64,000 nt of DNA from Clostridiales bacterium CCNA10 (lineage in GTDB: Bacteria > Bacillota > Clostridia > Oscillospirales > Oscillospiraceae). The notes below the pieces were generated by a model. The model made no database searches and was not told the DNA's origin. It saw only the letters and a program-made list of their open reading frames with translations. The first letter of the stretch is position 1; each line of letters begins with the position of its first letter. Shown in pieces: positions 9,262-17,922 of the stretch. The DNA is taken from NCBI GenBank assembly GCA_003573975.1, contig AP018533.1:1116001-1180000 (forward strand), in the 5' to 3' direction. Made by a program: the position numbers and the translations under genes.

Positions 9262-9430
9262 AAAAGTACGGGATTTGAGGCCCAGTTTCACCCCATTTTT
9301 CCACGTAAATCCGAAACGCAGGAAAATACCTGAAAAATCAAGGGTTTCCCAAGGTGACAGGGAGGCGTTTTGCGGCAAAGAGAGGAAAAGCCATGCCTTA
9401 AAATCAGACACGACCGGGCAGTCCCAATGA
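9236..9430 (+). CDS. Small basic protein coupled to the next gene
   Basis: A 64-residue, strongly basic product (about 20 Lys/Arg), starting MKRAKFGTKKVRDLRPSF. GAGGAGGAAAG precedes ATG 9236, and its stop overlaps the start of the following gene as ATGA at 9427-9430, a classic coupling arrangement. This geometry is the main evidence that it is real. It could be a small nucleic-acid-binding protein or act mainly as a leader for the next gene. The family is not recognised. Confidence 0.45.
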   Translation: MKRAKFGTKKVRDLRPSFTPFFHVNPKRRKIPEKSRVSQGDREAFCGKERKSHALKSDTTGQSQ

Positions 9431-10578
9431 TCACACTGCGACCGGGCAGTCATGTTTACCGCCTGCTGCTTTTACTGGCCATTGCTGGGGAATACCCCAT
9501 GCGCTCTCTGCATCTGTTAGGCAGCAGCCGGACGCTGGAGGACCTTGTCCACCGGCTGGAGCATGTGCAGGACTTCCGCACCTCCACTGGGGCAGACCTT
9601 GGCTCCTGTAAAATGATTACCACAAGTGGGAGGGGCGAGCGGCGGACAATCCGGCTGTATAAGAGTGCGCTCCCCCTCCTGCAGACCCTCCATCCGGCAG
9701 CCCTCGCACACTATTTAGACATCACTCGAAATCATCGTTTTTCTGGGAGTGCGGAACATATCGAGCGCAACCACCGAGTCGCAGAGACGGTGGCGATGTG
9801 CTTGGTTGCGGACGTGGAGACACGTCCTTTTCTACTGCCTGTTCTCCAAAGGCGGGCAATTCAGCAGGTTGTACTGGATGGGGCGAGTTTTTACACGGCA
9901 AAATCCGTGAAGCGGCTGGACCATGCGGAAATGAACAAGACGATTTTCACACGGCTCACGGGCGCGCTCTTCAGCCCTGGTTACTGTTATGCTGTCTATA
10001 ACACGCGCAATGCAGTGATGAAGTGGAGCGGTATGGGCGAGTTCAAGACAGCACGGCATTTGGAAGAATTATCCCGTATGAATGCAGGCCCCGCCCGGGC
10101 AGACCATGCACTTCTGTTGGGAGAGAATATGGATTTGGCCCTGCAGACCTTGCTGGAGTCGGATAAAAGCGGCCGCATAGAACTGCGTTTTGACCGTATC
10201 TATCCACACGTACATTTTATCCCAATGACAGAGCAGGGAATCCGACTGCTGAGGCTCCTAACGCTCCCAGACTGGAAAGAGCGGGTCCTGTCAGTTGTCT
10301 TTCCGGAGCAGATGCGTACAGTGGGACCGGGCGTGATGGAGTATGACGCTCAAAACGGGAATACCCTGATTCTCTCCCACTTGGACGGCGACATCGCACG
10401 GCTTGTGCGGGTGCGGCAGGCGCTGGAGCACAGCAAGGTCCCATATGAGATCATGTGTTTCCCCTGGCAATGCCCATTCCTGCACGGGTATATCGGCCCT
10501 CGGGCACAGCTGCGTGAAATCAGCATGACTGACTTGGAGGCGGCGCTGGGGATCGGACCTCAGGCAGATGAGATCTGA
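9427..10578 (+). CDS. Element protein, possible replication-relaxation-like family
   Basis: A 383-residue soluble protein. The first 70 residues (GSHVYRLLLLLAIAGEYPMR, then LLGSSRTLEDLVHRLE) look like a winged helix of the type found in replication-relaxation proteins of Gram-positive mobile elements; the remaining 300 residues are mixed alpha/beta with no obvious catalytic motif. ATG 9427 overlaps the stop of the small basic gene by four bases, so translation is probably coupled; the longer in-frame opening at 9370 has no such support. It lies 18 bases before virD4. The family suggestion is tentative and rests on fold impression and synteny only. Confidence 0.55.
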   Translation: MITLRPGSHVYRLLLLLAIAGEYPMRSLHLLGSSRTLEDLVHRLEHVQDFRTSTGADLGSCKMITTSGRGERRTIRLYKSALPLLQTLHPAALAHYLDITRNHRFSGSAEHIERNHRVAETVAMCLVADVETRPFLLPVLQRRAIQQVVLDGASFYTAKSVKRLDHAEMNKTIFTRLTGALFSPGYCYAVYNTRNAVMKWSGMGEFKTARHLEELSRMNAGPARADHALLLGENMDLALQTLLESDKSGRIELRFDRIYPHVHFIPMTEQGIRLLRLLTLPDWKERVLSVVFPEQMRTVGPGVMEYDAQNGNTLILSHLDGDIARLVRVRQALEHSKVPYEIMCFPWQCPFLHGYIGPRAQLREISMTDLEAALGIGPQADEI

Positions 10579-10596
10579 CTGGAAGGGGGGACTGCC

Positions 10597-12588
10597 ATGC
10601 AGTCGAAGTATATTCGCACAATAGGAATTGTACTCGCCGTCATACTGAGTATGGCGGCGATTTTTTACATAGGTGGGTTGGTCAACCAATTCAACCTCAA
10701 TTATCAGAAGTGGCTTGCAGAGGGCGGGATCACTGGCAAAGCCACAATGGACGCGATCTGTTTTTCGCCGGTGTGCTGCTGGCGGAGCGCCATGACCGCA
10801 AGCGGTCTGAAATGCGTTGCCCTTGTGGCAGTCATCGGCAGTGGTGTATATCTTTTCATCCATTTCCAAGATCGATTTGGCAATGGCGACTATGATCCTC
10901 GCAATTTCTCCCGCAGTAAGCGGGGGACCTATGGCACAGCGGGGTGGATGAGCGACAAGGAGATGCGTGCCATCCTGGAGATCAGCAGCCCCGGCCATGC
11001 GAAGGGGATTATCTTAGGCAAGACGGAGAAAGGAGCCGTCATTTGTCTGCCGGAGGATACCCGGCTCAATAAGCACATTGCCGTCTTCGGCGCAAGCGGA
11101 ACAATGAAATCCCGCGGAATCATCCGCCCGGCGCTGTTCCAGAGTATCCGGCGCGGGGAATCCGTGGTGATTTCAGATCCAAAATCCGAAATGTATGCGG
11201 ACACGGCAGAACTGTTTCGCAAGCACGGCTATCTAGTTCGGGTCTACAATCTGTTACAGCCGGAACTTGGCGACTCCTGGAACTGTATGTTCGACCTGGG
11301 CGGGGACACCCTCATGGCACAGGTGCTTACCGATGTCATCATCGCCAACACGAAGGGAGATGGTGAGAGTGATCATTTCTGGGATAATGGCGAGGCAAAT
11401 CTGCTCAAAAGCCTGATCCTTTATGTGGATATGGACTCTACCCGCAAACCGGAGGAGAAAAACCTGCCGGCCGTCTATCAAATGATCACCCAGAACACAG
11501 AAAAAGAACTGACTATGATTTTTGATCGGCTGCCGCTGGACCATCCGGCTAAGGCTCCATACAGCCTGTTCAGTCAAGGCAGTGATGCAGTACGGGCTGG
11601 CATTGTGCTTGGCCTTGGAACCAGGCTTCAGGTGTTGCAAAGCGAAGCCGTGCGTCAGATTACCCGTCGCTCGGATATTGATTTGTCACTGCCGGGCAAA
11701 CAAAAATGCGCATACTTTATCATCTTGGACGACCAGAACTCATCTCTTGAGTTTTTGTCGTCTCTTTTCTTTGTATTTTTGTTCATTAAGTTGGTGCGCT
11801 ATGCGGACAGTATGCCGGAGCAGCGATGCAAGGTGCCGGTCAATATCATATTGGATGAGATGAACAACATTGGCGTGATCCCTGACTTTGGCCGGCGACT
11901 CAGCACAGTACGCTCAAGGGCCCTGCAGATTTTGATGGTCTGCCAGAGCCTGCCTCAGCTTCAGAACCGGTATCCCGATAATCTGTGGGCGGAACTATTA
12001 GGCAACGCGGATACGCAGGTTATGTTGGGAGCCACTGATGATGTGTCGGCGCAATACTTCAGTGCCCGCAGCGGAGACATGACAGTGGAAGTCAACTCCA
12101 CCATGACCACACGACAAAGTATCGCCCTTGCGCAGGTTATTCCTCAATACCGCTACACAGAGGGAATCGGCCGCCGCCGCGTACTGACTCCAGATGAGGT
12201 GCTGCGCCTGCCAAACGATGAACTGCTCATCATCATCCGCGGACAGAAGGTTCTGCGGGCCAAGAAGTTTGACTTTACGGAACACCCGTATGCCAAAGAA
12301 TGCGTGAAGGCCCATATCCGGGACTACAAGCCTGCACATCCTGAGGAGAAGCCCGCTCCGGTGATGGTCCACCCACAAGCGGAGGAAACTCCACCACCGG
12401 AAAAAAAGAAGACGGCAAAAGAGAAAACAGCAGGTCGCGGAGCGTCTGCAGCAAAACAGGGCGAGAAGCCTGCTGCTCCAGCTCAAACTAGCGCGCCCCC
12501 GGCTGCTGCGCCGCCAGAACAACCGTCAAAACCCGCCAAACGGCCCAAGACCCTCTATGAGAGCGCTAGGCCGCCGGCGGATTTTTGA
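10597..12588 (+). CDS. traG: VirD4/TraG-family coupling protein
   Basis: Type IV coupling ATPase that brings the relaxase-bound DNA to the secretion channel. The 663-residue protein has two N-terminal membrane segments (about residues 9-28 and 68-88), a P-loop GASGTMKS at 165-172 (Met instead of the usual Gly before Lys-Ser, as often in Bacillota TraG proteins), and a Walker B NIILDEMNN with the acidic pair at 420-421. The TraM-recognition-like region GIGRRRVLTPDEVLRLPNDE is also present. The last 100 residues are Pro/Ala/Lys-rich and disordered, a likely docking tail. The ATG follows GGAAGGGGGG. Membership is certain. Confidence 0.95.
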   Translation: MQSKYIRTIGIVLAVILSMAAIFYIGGLVNQFNLNYQKWLAEGGITGKATMDAICFSPVCCWRSAMTASGLKCVALVAVIGSGVYLFIHFQDRFGNGDYDPRNFSRSKRGTYGTAGWMSDKEMRAILEISSPGHAKGIILGKTEKGAVICLPEDTRLNKHIAVFGASGTMKSRGIIRPALFQSIRRGESVVISDPKSEMYADTAELFRKHGYLVRVYNLLQPELGDSWNCMFDLGGDTLMAQVLTDVIIANTKGDGESDHFWDNGEANLLKSLILYVDMDSTRKPEEKNLPAVYQMITQNTEKELTMIFDRLPLDHPAKAPYSLFSQGSDAVRAGIVLGLGTRLQVLQSEAVRQITRRSDIDLSLPGKQKCAYFIILDDQNSSLEFLSSLFFVFLFIKLVRYADSMPEQRCKVPVNIILDEMNNIGVIPDFGRRLSTVRSRALQILMVCQSLPQLQNRYPDNLWAELLGNADTQVMLGATDDVSAQYFSARSGDMTVEVNSTMTTRQSIALAQVIPQYRYTEGIGRRRVLTPDEVLRLPNDELLIIIRGQKVLRAKKFDFTEHPYAKECVKAHIRDYKPAHPEEKPAPVMVHPQAEETPPPEKKKTAKEKTAGRGASAAKQGEKPAAPAQTSAPPAAAPPEQPSKPAKRPKTLYESARPPADF

Positions 12589-12630
12589 GTAATTAAAGCA
12601 CGATGAAAAAACAAAGGAGGACTCAATACC

Positions 12631-14202
12631 ATGGCAAAAACCAAGAAAGAGATTCAGGAACAGAACTCTGAAGAAAAGCAGGATGGCATTACTGCCGGCC
12701 TGACCGATTCGGAATTGTACCCAGATGGGAGCCCGCCTGCGGGCATGATCGATCTGGAACTGGCAAGTGCGACTACATTGGACCCGGATGCCTCCCAGAC
12801 TGACGAGAATTTGGGCGAAGCTGCGGATGGCCAGGCACCGCATCCCCAGACTGAGAATGATGGGGATGCATCCCAAGATGAATCGCTTCAGCCTGGTGCT
12901 GAACCTGGTGAAGGCGACTCTGGTTCCCAGACTGAAACAGAATCCAGTTTGGAACCTGATGACGTTCCCCAGACTGAGTATAATTTTCAGGATGAGCTGT
13001 CTCAGCCTGGCGGGCAACCAGGTACCGAACCTGGCGAAGGTGCCTCCGATTCCCAGACCGAGTCTGATTCGGGAGGAGATTGCGATGAGCGGCTTCAGCC
13101 TGGTGAAAATGACGATACGCCCCAGACTAACTCGGAATCAGTTCAGGATGCGGAGGCCGGCGCGCCACCCGCAAGGCGCCGCAGGAGCACCCGCAAGAAG
13201 GTATCTGAGGCGGAACCCAAATCCGATGCTTCTGACGCTGAGGCCTCCGATGAGGAGGAAACCAATACAGGGCAGTCCCAAAAACTCCGGATGCCTGGCC
13301 GGCGCCGCCAGAGGGTCGTCTCCATTGACGCCGAGCGTACCGTGCAGACAGATACAGACCGGCTGCGCAGCGATCTGCTGGATCTGGTGGAATCCCTTAA
13401 AAGTAAGAAGATCCTCACCGGCACAATCCAGGGTGTGGAGCGGCTGGCAGACAACCCGGAGATGTCCTATGCGGTCATCTACCATGGTGACTTCAAAGTG
13501 ATTATTCCGGTGTTGGAGGCTATTGAGGAGCCGGAGGATTATCGCGGGCAGCCTCGGGGTGATGTACTCCACTATCTGCTCAATAAGAGACTGGGTGCGG
13601 AGGTGGACTACATTGTCAAGGGCGTCGACCAGGAAAACAATGTAGTGGCTGCCAGCCGTCTGGAGGCTATGGCACTCAAGCGGCGGGAGTATTATTTCCG
13701 TACCGACCGGGACGGCAACTATCAGATCTATGAAGGAATCCGTGCAGAGGCCCGGGTTATCTCCGTTATCCGGGCCGGCATCTTTATTGATCTGTTCGGC
13801 GCGGAGTGCTACATCCCGCTGCGGGAACTTTCCTATCAGCGGTGGGTGGATGCCGCACAGCACTATCAGCCTGGCCAGCGCGTGCTGGTCAAGGTCCTGG
13901 AGGTGGACCGCAGCGACCGCAGCCACCCTCGGGTGTCCGCATCGGTAAAGCAGGCGATGGAAAACCCCTACGAAAAGGCCTTGAAGAAATATGTGGTGGG
14001 CAACCGCTACGTGGGCACCGTCAGCATGGTGGACCTCAACGGCGTGTTCGTATCCCTGGACGGAGGCGTCGACTGCCTATGTACCTATCCCAAGCGCGGC
14101 CGGCCGCCACGGGGCGCCAGGGCGACTGTGCGCATCCTCGGTATCAACCACGAGAACAACCGGATCTGGGGTGTGATCACACATATGTCTACAACTCGAT
14201 AA
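12631..14202 (+). CDS. S1-domain protein with acidic repeat N-terminus
   Basis: Predicted RNA- or single-strand-nucleic-acid-binding protein, 523 residues. Residues 1-170 are highly acidic and contain a repeated unit built round PQTE/SQTE followed by Asp/Glu and LQPGxxPGEG, occurring at least five times. Residues about 180-235 are basic (ARRRRSTRKK, GRRRQRVV). The C-terminal half has two S1-type OB folds: one starting GIRAEARVISVIRAGIFIDL, and one starting VGNRYVGTVSMVDLNGVFV; an earlier segment near 255-285 may be a third. ATG 12631 follows AAAGGAGGA. It ends the block of transfer genes. The acidic repeats could mimic DNA or bind a basic partner, which is inference. Confidence 0.75.
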   Translation: MAKTKKEIQEQNSEEKQDGITAGLTDSELYPDGSPPAGMIDLELASATTLDPDASQTDENLGEAADGQAPHPQTENDGDASQDESLQPGAEPGEGDSGSQTETESSLEPDDVPQTEYNFQDELSQPGGQPGTEPGEGASDSQTESDSGGDCDERLQPGENDDTPQTNSESVQDAEAGAPPARRRRSTRKKVSEAEPKSDASDAEASDEEETNTGQSQKLRMPGRRRQRVVSIDAERTVQTDTDRLRSDLLDLVESLKSKKILTGTIQGVERLADNPEMSYAVIYHGDFKVIIPVLEAIEEPEDYRGQPRGDVLHYLLNKRLGAEVDYIVKGVDQENNVVAASRLEAMALKRREYYFRTDRDGNYQIYEGIRAEARVISVIRAGIFIDLFGAECYIPLRELSYQRWVDAAQHYQPGQRVLVKVLEVDRSDRSHPRVSASVKQAMENPYEKALKKYVVGNRYVGTVSMVDLNGVFVSLDGGVDCLCTYPKRGRPPRGARATVRILGINHENNRIWGVITHMSTTR

Positions 14203-14210
14203 TGCTTTTG

Positions 14211-14247
14211 ATGTGACAAAAAAAATAAAAATCGAAATTTGTCACAT
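14211..14247. repeat. 10-bp perfect inverted repeat, 17-base spacer
   Basis: ATGTGACAAA at 14211-14220 is the exact reverse complement of 14238-14247. The spacer is A-rich. It sits between the S1 gene and the AAA/DUF4143 gene, 63 bases before the latter. It may be an operator for that gene or a weak hairpin; nothing in the sequence decides. Confidence 0.5.
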
Positions 14248-14309
14248 TGATATTATCAACTTTACAATTTAGAAGGGATGTGATAAGATGATGACTGGGA
14301 GGTGAGTTC

Positions 14310-15626
14310 ATGGAACTCAGGAACCGTACTCGGTATTTAAAGCAATTGATTTCGTTCCAGGACACAGACCTCATAAAAGTGGTCACCGGTATCCGGCGTT
14401 GTGGGAAGTCCAGCCTGCTGGAACTGATGGAAGAGCACCTTAGGGAAAACGGTGTGGCAGCGGAGCAGATCGTCTCTATGAATTTTGAGTCTATGCAGTA
14501 CGCCGATATGGATAGCAAGGCTCTCTACCAAGCGGTAATGGAGCGGAAACTGGCGGGGAAGAGGCTTTACCTCTTTTTTGATGAGGTTCAAAAGGTCCCC
14601 CAGTGGCAGAATGCGGTCAACTCCTTTCGGATCGACCTAGACTGCGACATCTATGTAACCGGCTCCAATGCTTTTTTGCTCTCATCCGAGTTGTCCACCT
14701 ACCTGTCCGGCCGATATGTGGAAGTGAAGATGCTGCCCCTCTCCTTTGCGGAATTCCTTGATTTTCAAGGGTACACAGTGGAGTCATATCAATCTCCCGC
14801 AGGCGGCCAACGGAAGCGGGCCATTGACAAACAGGGACAAATGATGGATTTGCGGGAACTGTTTCAGGCATACATCCGCTTCGGCGGGATGCCAGCCATT
14901 TCGGAAACCGGGCTTGATCAAAAAAAGGTCCATATGCTGCTGGATGGCATTTACTCTGCTGTGGTAGTGCGGGACATCCTGGAGCGCGGCCGCCGGAAGG
15001 AACAGCGGGCCATTACAGACGCACTGCTTTTGCGGAAGATCATCCTCTTTCTGTCCGACAACATTGGGAACAACACCTCGATCCGCTCCATCGGCAACAC
15101 GCTTGTGACGGAGGGCCTCCTGGAGGAGGGGAACCGTAAGAGCAAGCCAGCCGTGCAGACCATCTCGGCCTATATAGACGCCCTGCTGGAGTCCTATATC
15201 TTCTATGAGGTCAAGCGGTTTGACATCAAGGGAAAGGACTATCTGCGGACACTGGGCAAGTATTATATCGTGGATACTGGCCTTCGCAATTACCTGCTGG
15301 GTGACCGGGGCGGTGACACCGGCCATCTGCTGGAGAATATCATATATTTGGAACTGTTCCGGCGTGGATACGATGTGGCGATTGGGAAACTGGACGATAA
15401 GGAGATCGATTTTATCGCAACCAGCAACGGCCCCAAAAGATATATCCAAGTGACCGAAACCATGAGTGATTCTGAAACACGGAAACGGGAACTGGCGCCT
15501 CTGATGGCGGTACAGGACAACTACGAGAAAGTCGTCATTACGATGGATCAGCCGCTGGATACCGACATCAACGGGATTAAGATCGTGAATGCGCTGGATT
15601 TCCTGCTGGATGGTGAAACACAGTAG
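14310..15626 (+). CDS. AAA ATPase with DUF4143 domain
   Basis: Member of the large AAA_14/DUF4143 family, 438 residues. The N-terminal P-loop GIRRCGKSS lies at about residues 29-37, Walker B is LYLFFDEVQ (about 87-95), and sensor YVTGSNAFLLSSELSTYLSG follows. The C-terminal DUF4143 part has the PD-(D/E)XK-like segment GYDVAIGKLDDKEIDFIA. Members are common on mobile elements and archaeal/bacterial chromosomes; their role is not settled, although nuclease-associated or element-maintenance functions are suspected. It has its own upstream inverted repeat and its own downstream terminator, so it is a separate cargo unit. AT-rich sequence immediately before it supports a later insertion. Confidence 0.85.
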   Translation: MELRNRTRYLKQLISFQDTDLIKVVTGIRRCGKSSLLELMEEHLRENGVAAEQIVSMNFESMQYADMDSKALYQAVMERKLAGKRLYLFFDEVQKVPQWQNAVNSFRIDLDCDIYVTGSNAFLLSSELSTYLSGRYVEVKMLPLSFAEFLDFQGYTVESYQSPAGGQRKRAIDKQGQMMDLRELFQAYIRFGGMPAISETGLDQKKVHMLLDGIYSAVVVRDILERGRRKEQRAITDALLLRKIILFLSDNIGNNTSIRSIGNTLVTEGLLEEGNRKSKPAVQTISAYIDALLESYIFYEVKRFDIKGKDYLRTLGKYYIVDTGLRNYLLGDRGGDTGHLLENIIYLELFRRGYDVAIGKLDDKEIDFIATSNGPKRYIQVTETMSDSETRKRELAPLMAVQDNYEKVVITMDQPLDTDINGIKIVNALDFLLDGETQ

Positions 15627-15644
15627 AATTTGGATAGCACTTGG

Positions 15645-15688
15645 AATCAGGGTGAACGCATGAGGTGCGTTCACCCTGATTCATTTTC
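15645..15688 (+). terminator. Rho-independent terminator after AAA/DUF4143 gene
   Basis: A perfect 16-bp stem (15645-15660 with 15666-15681, five-base loop TGAGG) is followed by CATTTTC. It begins 18 bases after the ATPase stop codon. The U tract is short and interrupted. Confidence 0.75.
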
Positions 15689-15710
15689 TGCGAAGAGGAG
15701 ATGAACTAAG

Positions 15711-16265
15711 ATGAATAGAACGAGAAAGAAAACGGGACGGGCCTGCCTGTCTCTGTTGGTGATTGTGATGTTGATGTCAGTGTTGTGTCCAGCGGCTTTG
15801 GCCGATACCGATGGCACAGAACCACAACTGACACAGCAGCCAGATCAACTGATTCTGCAACTTGGAACGCGCTGGGCGGGTGTAGAGTTTGAACTACGCA
15901 CTGACGCCGGAGTATTCCCGGCCCCCATTGTTGTAGACAGCAGCGGAGTACTGACCATGGATTTGGGCGGCAGCAAGACCTATACCCTCAGCTGCCTCAA
16001 TTCCACGGTACCTATCCCAGATCCGCTCACGGGGCAAGGCCAGGCTGTACAGGAGCCGGCTGAGCCGTCACAAGACGCCGCTGCGGATGTGGCGCAGCAG
16101 GAAGAACCTGATGCAAACTCAGGCGGCATCCCAGTCGGCACGCTGATCCTGTTCCTGACCGGCTTGGCCCTCGCTGGGGCGGGTCTGGCCGCGCTCTACA
16201 TTGCCAAACGGCGCCAGCAGTCGGTTTGTGATAACTGGGAGGATGGGGACGATGACGAATACTGA
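15711..16265 (+). CDS. Secreted, C-terminally membrane-anchored surface protein
   Basis: A 184-residue protein with a signal peptide (basic start, hydrophobic core at about residues 13-28, cleavage after AALA), a small extracellular beta-rich domain (about residues 40-105), an acidic Pro/Glu/Gln-rich linker, and a membrane helix near 145-167 (GTLILFLTGLALAGAGLAAL) followed by a basic stop-transfer and acidic cytoplasmic tail. There is no LPXTG motif, so the helix is the anchor. The topology suits a surface protein of the conjugative element, possibly in exclusion or contact. GAAGAGGAG precedes the ATG. The family is not recognised. Confidence 0.65.
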   Translation: MNRTRKKTGRACLSLLVIVMLMSVLCPAALADTDGTEPQLTQQPDQLILQLGTRWAGVEFELRTDAGVFPAPIVVDSSGVLTMDLGGSKTYTLSCLNSTVPIPDPLTGQGQAVQEPAEPSQDAAADVAQQEEPDANSGGIPVGTLILFLTGLALAGAGLAALYIAKRRQQSVCDNWEDGDDDEY

Positions 16266-16355
16266 GCCCTGAAATTGTCCCAGACTGAGATGGATACTCC
16301 CAGACTGGAATGAGTGGGATTTTTGCGAAAATCACTGTGTTTTTTGTGATTTTTA

Positions 16356-16384
16356 TTGACTTTTTGGATGGATTCTGCTATAAT
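16356..16384 (+). promoter_or_regulatory. Near-consensus sigma-70 promoter of the structured RNA
   Basis: TTGACT at 16356-16361 and TATAAT at 16379-16384 are separated by exactly 17 bases. Transcription would begin near 16391, at the start of the structured RNA. This is one of the strongest promoters in the element part of the window. Confidence 0.8.
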
Positions 16385-16390
16385 TCCAAT

Positions 16391-16613
16391 ATAGCAAGAT
16401 ACTGCGTAGAGGCTTTCGATACGCCGGGGCGCCATGGCGTCAGACCTGCTGAAATGGTGCGGGGAATCGTTACGGAGCCGCTGTCCCGCGGCCCCACAAC
16501 GCGCAGGTCTTGTCTGAAAAGAATGTGGCCGGAAGGCCGCTGAAATACAGTGCAGAGTCAATGGCTGGATGCGACACCACTATTCCAGCGCTTGGCTCTG
16601 CATTGTCTTTTTT
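16391..16613 (+). ncRNA. Candidate structured small RNA, about 220 nt
   Basis: No good ORF explains this stretch, but it folds well by eye. Helices: AGACCTGC (16442-16449) with GCAGGTCT (16503-16510), enclosing GCGGG/CCCGC (16459-16463 with 16485-16489); a GGCC-GGAA-GGCC hairpin at 16527-16538; and an 11-bp stem (16551-16561 with 16592-16602, one G-T pair) enclosing a further 6-bp stem (16564-16569 with 16584-16589). The last stem is followed by TTGTCTTTTTT, so it looks like an intrinsic terminator. With the consensus promoter upstream this defines a discrete transcript. It lies upstream of a DUF3268-type zinc-finger gene; I recall a published RNA motif named after DUF3268, which this may be. 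It could act in trans, or in cis as an attenuated leader. Confidence 0.7.
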
Positions 16614-16705
16614 CAGCGGTCTTCCGGTCTTTTTCGTTTTTCCCGGTTCCGCTCAGGCTGATGCGAGTCTGTCATATGTCATTACTTCGAGAGGAGGATT
16701 TTAGC

Positions 16706-17170
16706 ATGAAGAGAAAATCAAACCGCAGCAAGGATAGTGTACTGCCGGGTAGTGGGCGCCTACGTTGCCACTGCGGCAGCCCTGCGGTTCTGCGCAGCGC
16801 GGAGGGTTTATGCAGGGTACACCAGGAGGGAGCGATGGCCTATGTCTGTTCCAGATATCCGGATTGTGATTCCTTTGTGATGGCGCATGCAAAGACATTG
16901 AAGCCGATGGGCAGTTTGGCGGGACCGGAACTGAGGCGGCTACGATATAACGCCCATAAGGAATTCAACCGTCTGTACCAGTCGGGGATCATGAGTAAGC
17001 GTGATGCTTATCAGTGGCTGGGCATGATCGTGCAGGCGCCTATGGCCCACGCCCACATTGGGCATCTGGGAGAGTATTACTGTCAGGTGGTCATCCGGGA
17101 GAGCAGGAAACTGTATCAGGAACGGATGGAACAGAAGGAGCGGTTAGGAAAGGTATCTGGAGGTGAATGA
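16706..17170 (+). CDS. DUF3268-type zinc-finger protein
   Basis: A 154-residue protein with an N-terminal Cys-rich zinc-binding region: CHCG near residues 21-24, a single Cys (LCRVH) some 13 residues later, then CSRYPDCDSFV. This matches the zinc-finger-containing domain formerly called DUF3268. The rest is helical (LRRLRYNAHKEFNRLYQSG, then KRDAYQWLGMIV). ATG 16706 is preceded by GAGAGGAGG; earlier in-frame codons lie within the leader. Its stop is one base before the ATG of the sigma-factor gene, so the two form an operon. A nucleic-acid-binding role in element regulation is inference. Confidence 0.75.
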   Translation: MKRKSNRSKDSVLPGSGRLRCHCGSPAVLRSAEGLCRVHQEGAMAYVCSRYPDCDSFVMAHAKTLKPMGSLAGPELRRLRYNAHKEFNRLYQSGIMSKRDAYQWLGMIVQAPMAHAHIGHLGEYYCQVVIRESRKLYQERMEQKERLGKVSGGE

Positions 17171-17171
17171 A

Positions 17172-17732
17172 ATGTTGAAGCCGTTGACGAATGAGCAGCA
17201 AATCAAGGTGGAGGAGAATATGGGCTTGGTGGGGAAGGTGATCCAGGACTGTGTGCATACATTGGGCGCGGGCTGCATCTATGACTATGACGACCTGTTC
17301 CAGATTGGATGCATTGGCCTATGTAAAGCCGCCCAGACGGACCAGCCAGGGTATAATGTGGCCTTTTCGACCTATGCCTACCGCCTGATCCGCAATGAGA
17401 TCTATACACAGTTGGAGTACGCAACACGCCGGGGCAGGGAAGTGGCCACCGATCCAGATGAGATGCCGTGTTCGGTACTGGACGATGAGACCACAGAACA
17501 GCGGGAGGCAAGCCTCAGTCTCCTTCACTTTTTGGATCGAGCCGAGGCAGACGCCACTGGAGTGACTGCAAAAGGGATGCGGGCCATCCGGCTGCTCGCT
17601 GAAGGATACAGCAACCGTGAGATTGGAGAACAGTTTGGCGTACCGGCCAACTATGTTACAGCGTGGGTTGCTAAGGCGAGGAAGGTCCTAAAACGGCAGA
17701 GAGACTATGAGTATTCGGGGGCGCTTTCCTGA
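17172..17732 (+). CDS. Element-encoded sigma-70-family factor
   Basis: A 186-residue RNA polymerase sigma factor with only regions 2 and 4. Region 2 is seen in YDYDDLFQIGCIGLCKAAQ and FSTYAYRLIRNEIYTQLEYA; region 4 is the C-terminal helix-turn-helix with GYSNREIGEQFGVPANYVTA. ATG 17172 is six bases after GGAGGTG and one base after the zinc-finger gene; an in-frame GTG at 17163 lies in the ribosome-binding site. Small sigma-like factors are frequent on Bacillota conjugative elements, where they control transfer or excision genes. A strong terminator lies 118 bases after the stop. Confidence 0.85.
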   Translation: MLKPLTNEQQIKVEENMGLVGKVIQDCVHTLGAGCIYDYDDLFQIGCIGLCKAAQTDQPGYNVAFSTYAYRLIRNEIYTQLEYATRRGREVATDPDEMPCSVLDDETTEQREASLSLLHFLDRAEADATGVTAKGMRAIRLLAEGYSNREIGEQFGVPANYVTAWVAKARKVLKRQRDYEYSGALS

Positions 17733-17850
17733 TTTGCACCAAAGGGATGGCACGCTGTTTTAGACTCTGTTCCGGTAGACAAGGGCTGAAGCATGTCCTG
17801 CTTTCGGCTGTCTATGCATCAGTTGATGAACGTGCTGCGAGCATGAAAAA

Positions 17851-17889
17851 ACGGGCCCGCGGGAGCAATGCTTCCGCGGGCCCGTTTTT
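17851..17889. terminator. Strong intrinsic terminator, usable on both strands
   Basis: A 16-bp GC-rich stem (17851-17866 with 17870-17885, one G-T pair) has a three-base AAT loop, with an A run on the left and a T run on the right. It closes the sigma-factor operon and may also end the leftward transcripts from 18-19 kb. Confidence 0.9.
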
Positions 17890-17922
17890 GCTTGTCTGGT
17901 ACGAATGATTGAGTTTATCTGT

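Noticed and set aside
14310-15626. AAA/DUF4143 gene as a toxin-antitoxin or defence system
   Set aside because: It has no partner gene and the family is widespread with no settled role; the claim would go beyond the sequence.
17851-17889. Long GC-rich palindrome as an attachment or transfer origin site
   Set aside because: A-rich left flank and T-rich right flank with a three-base loop directly after an operon fit a terminator better.
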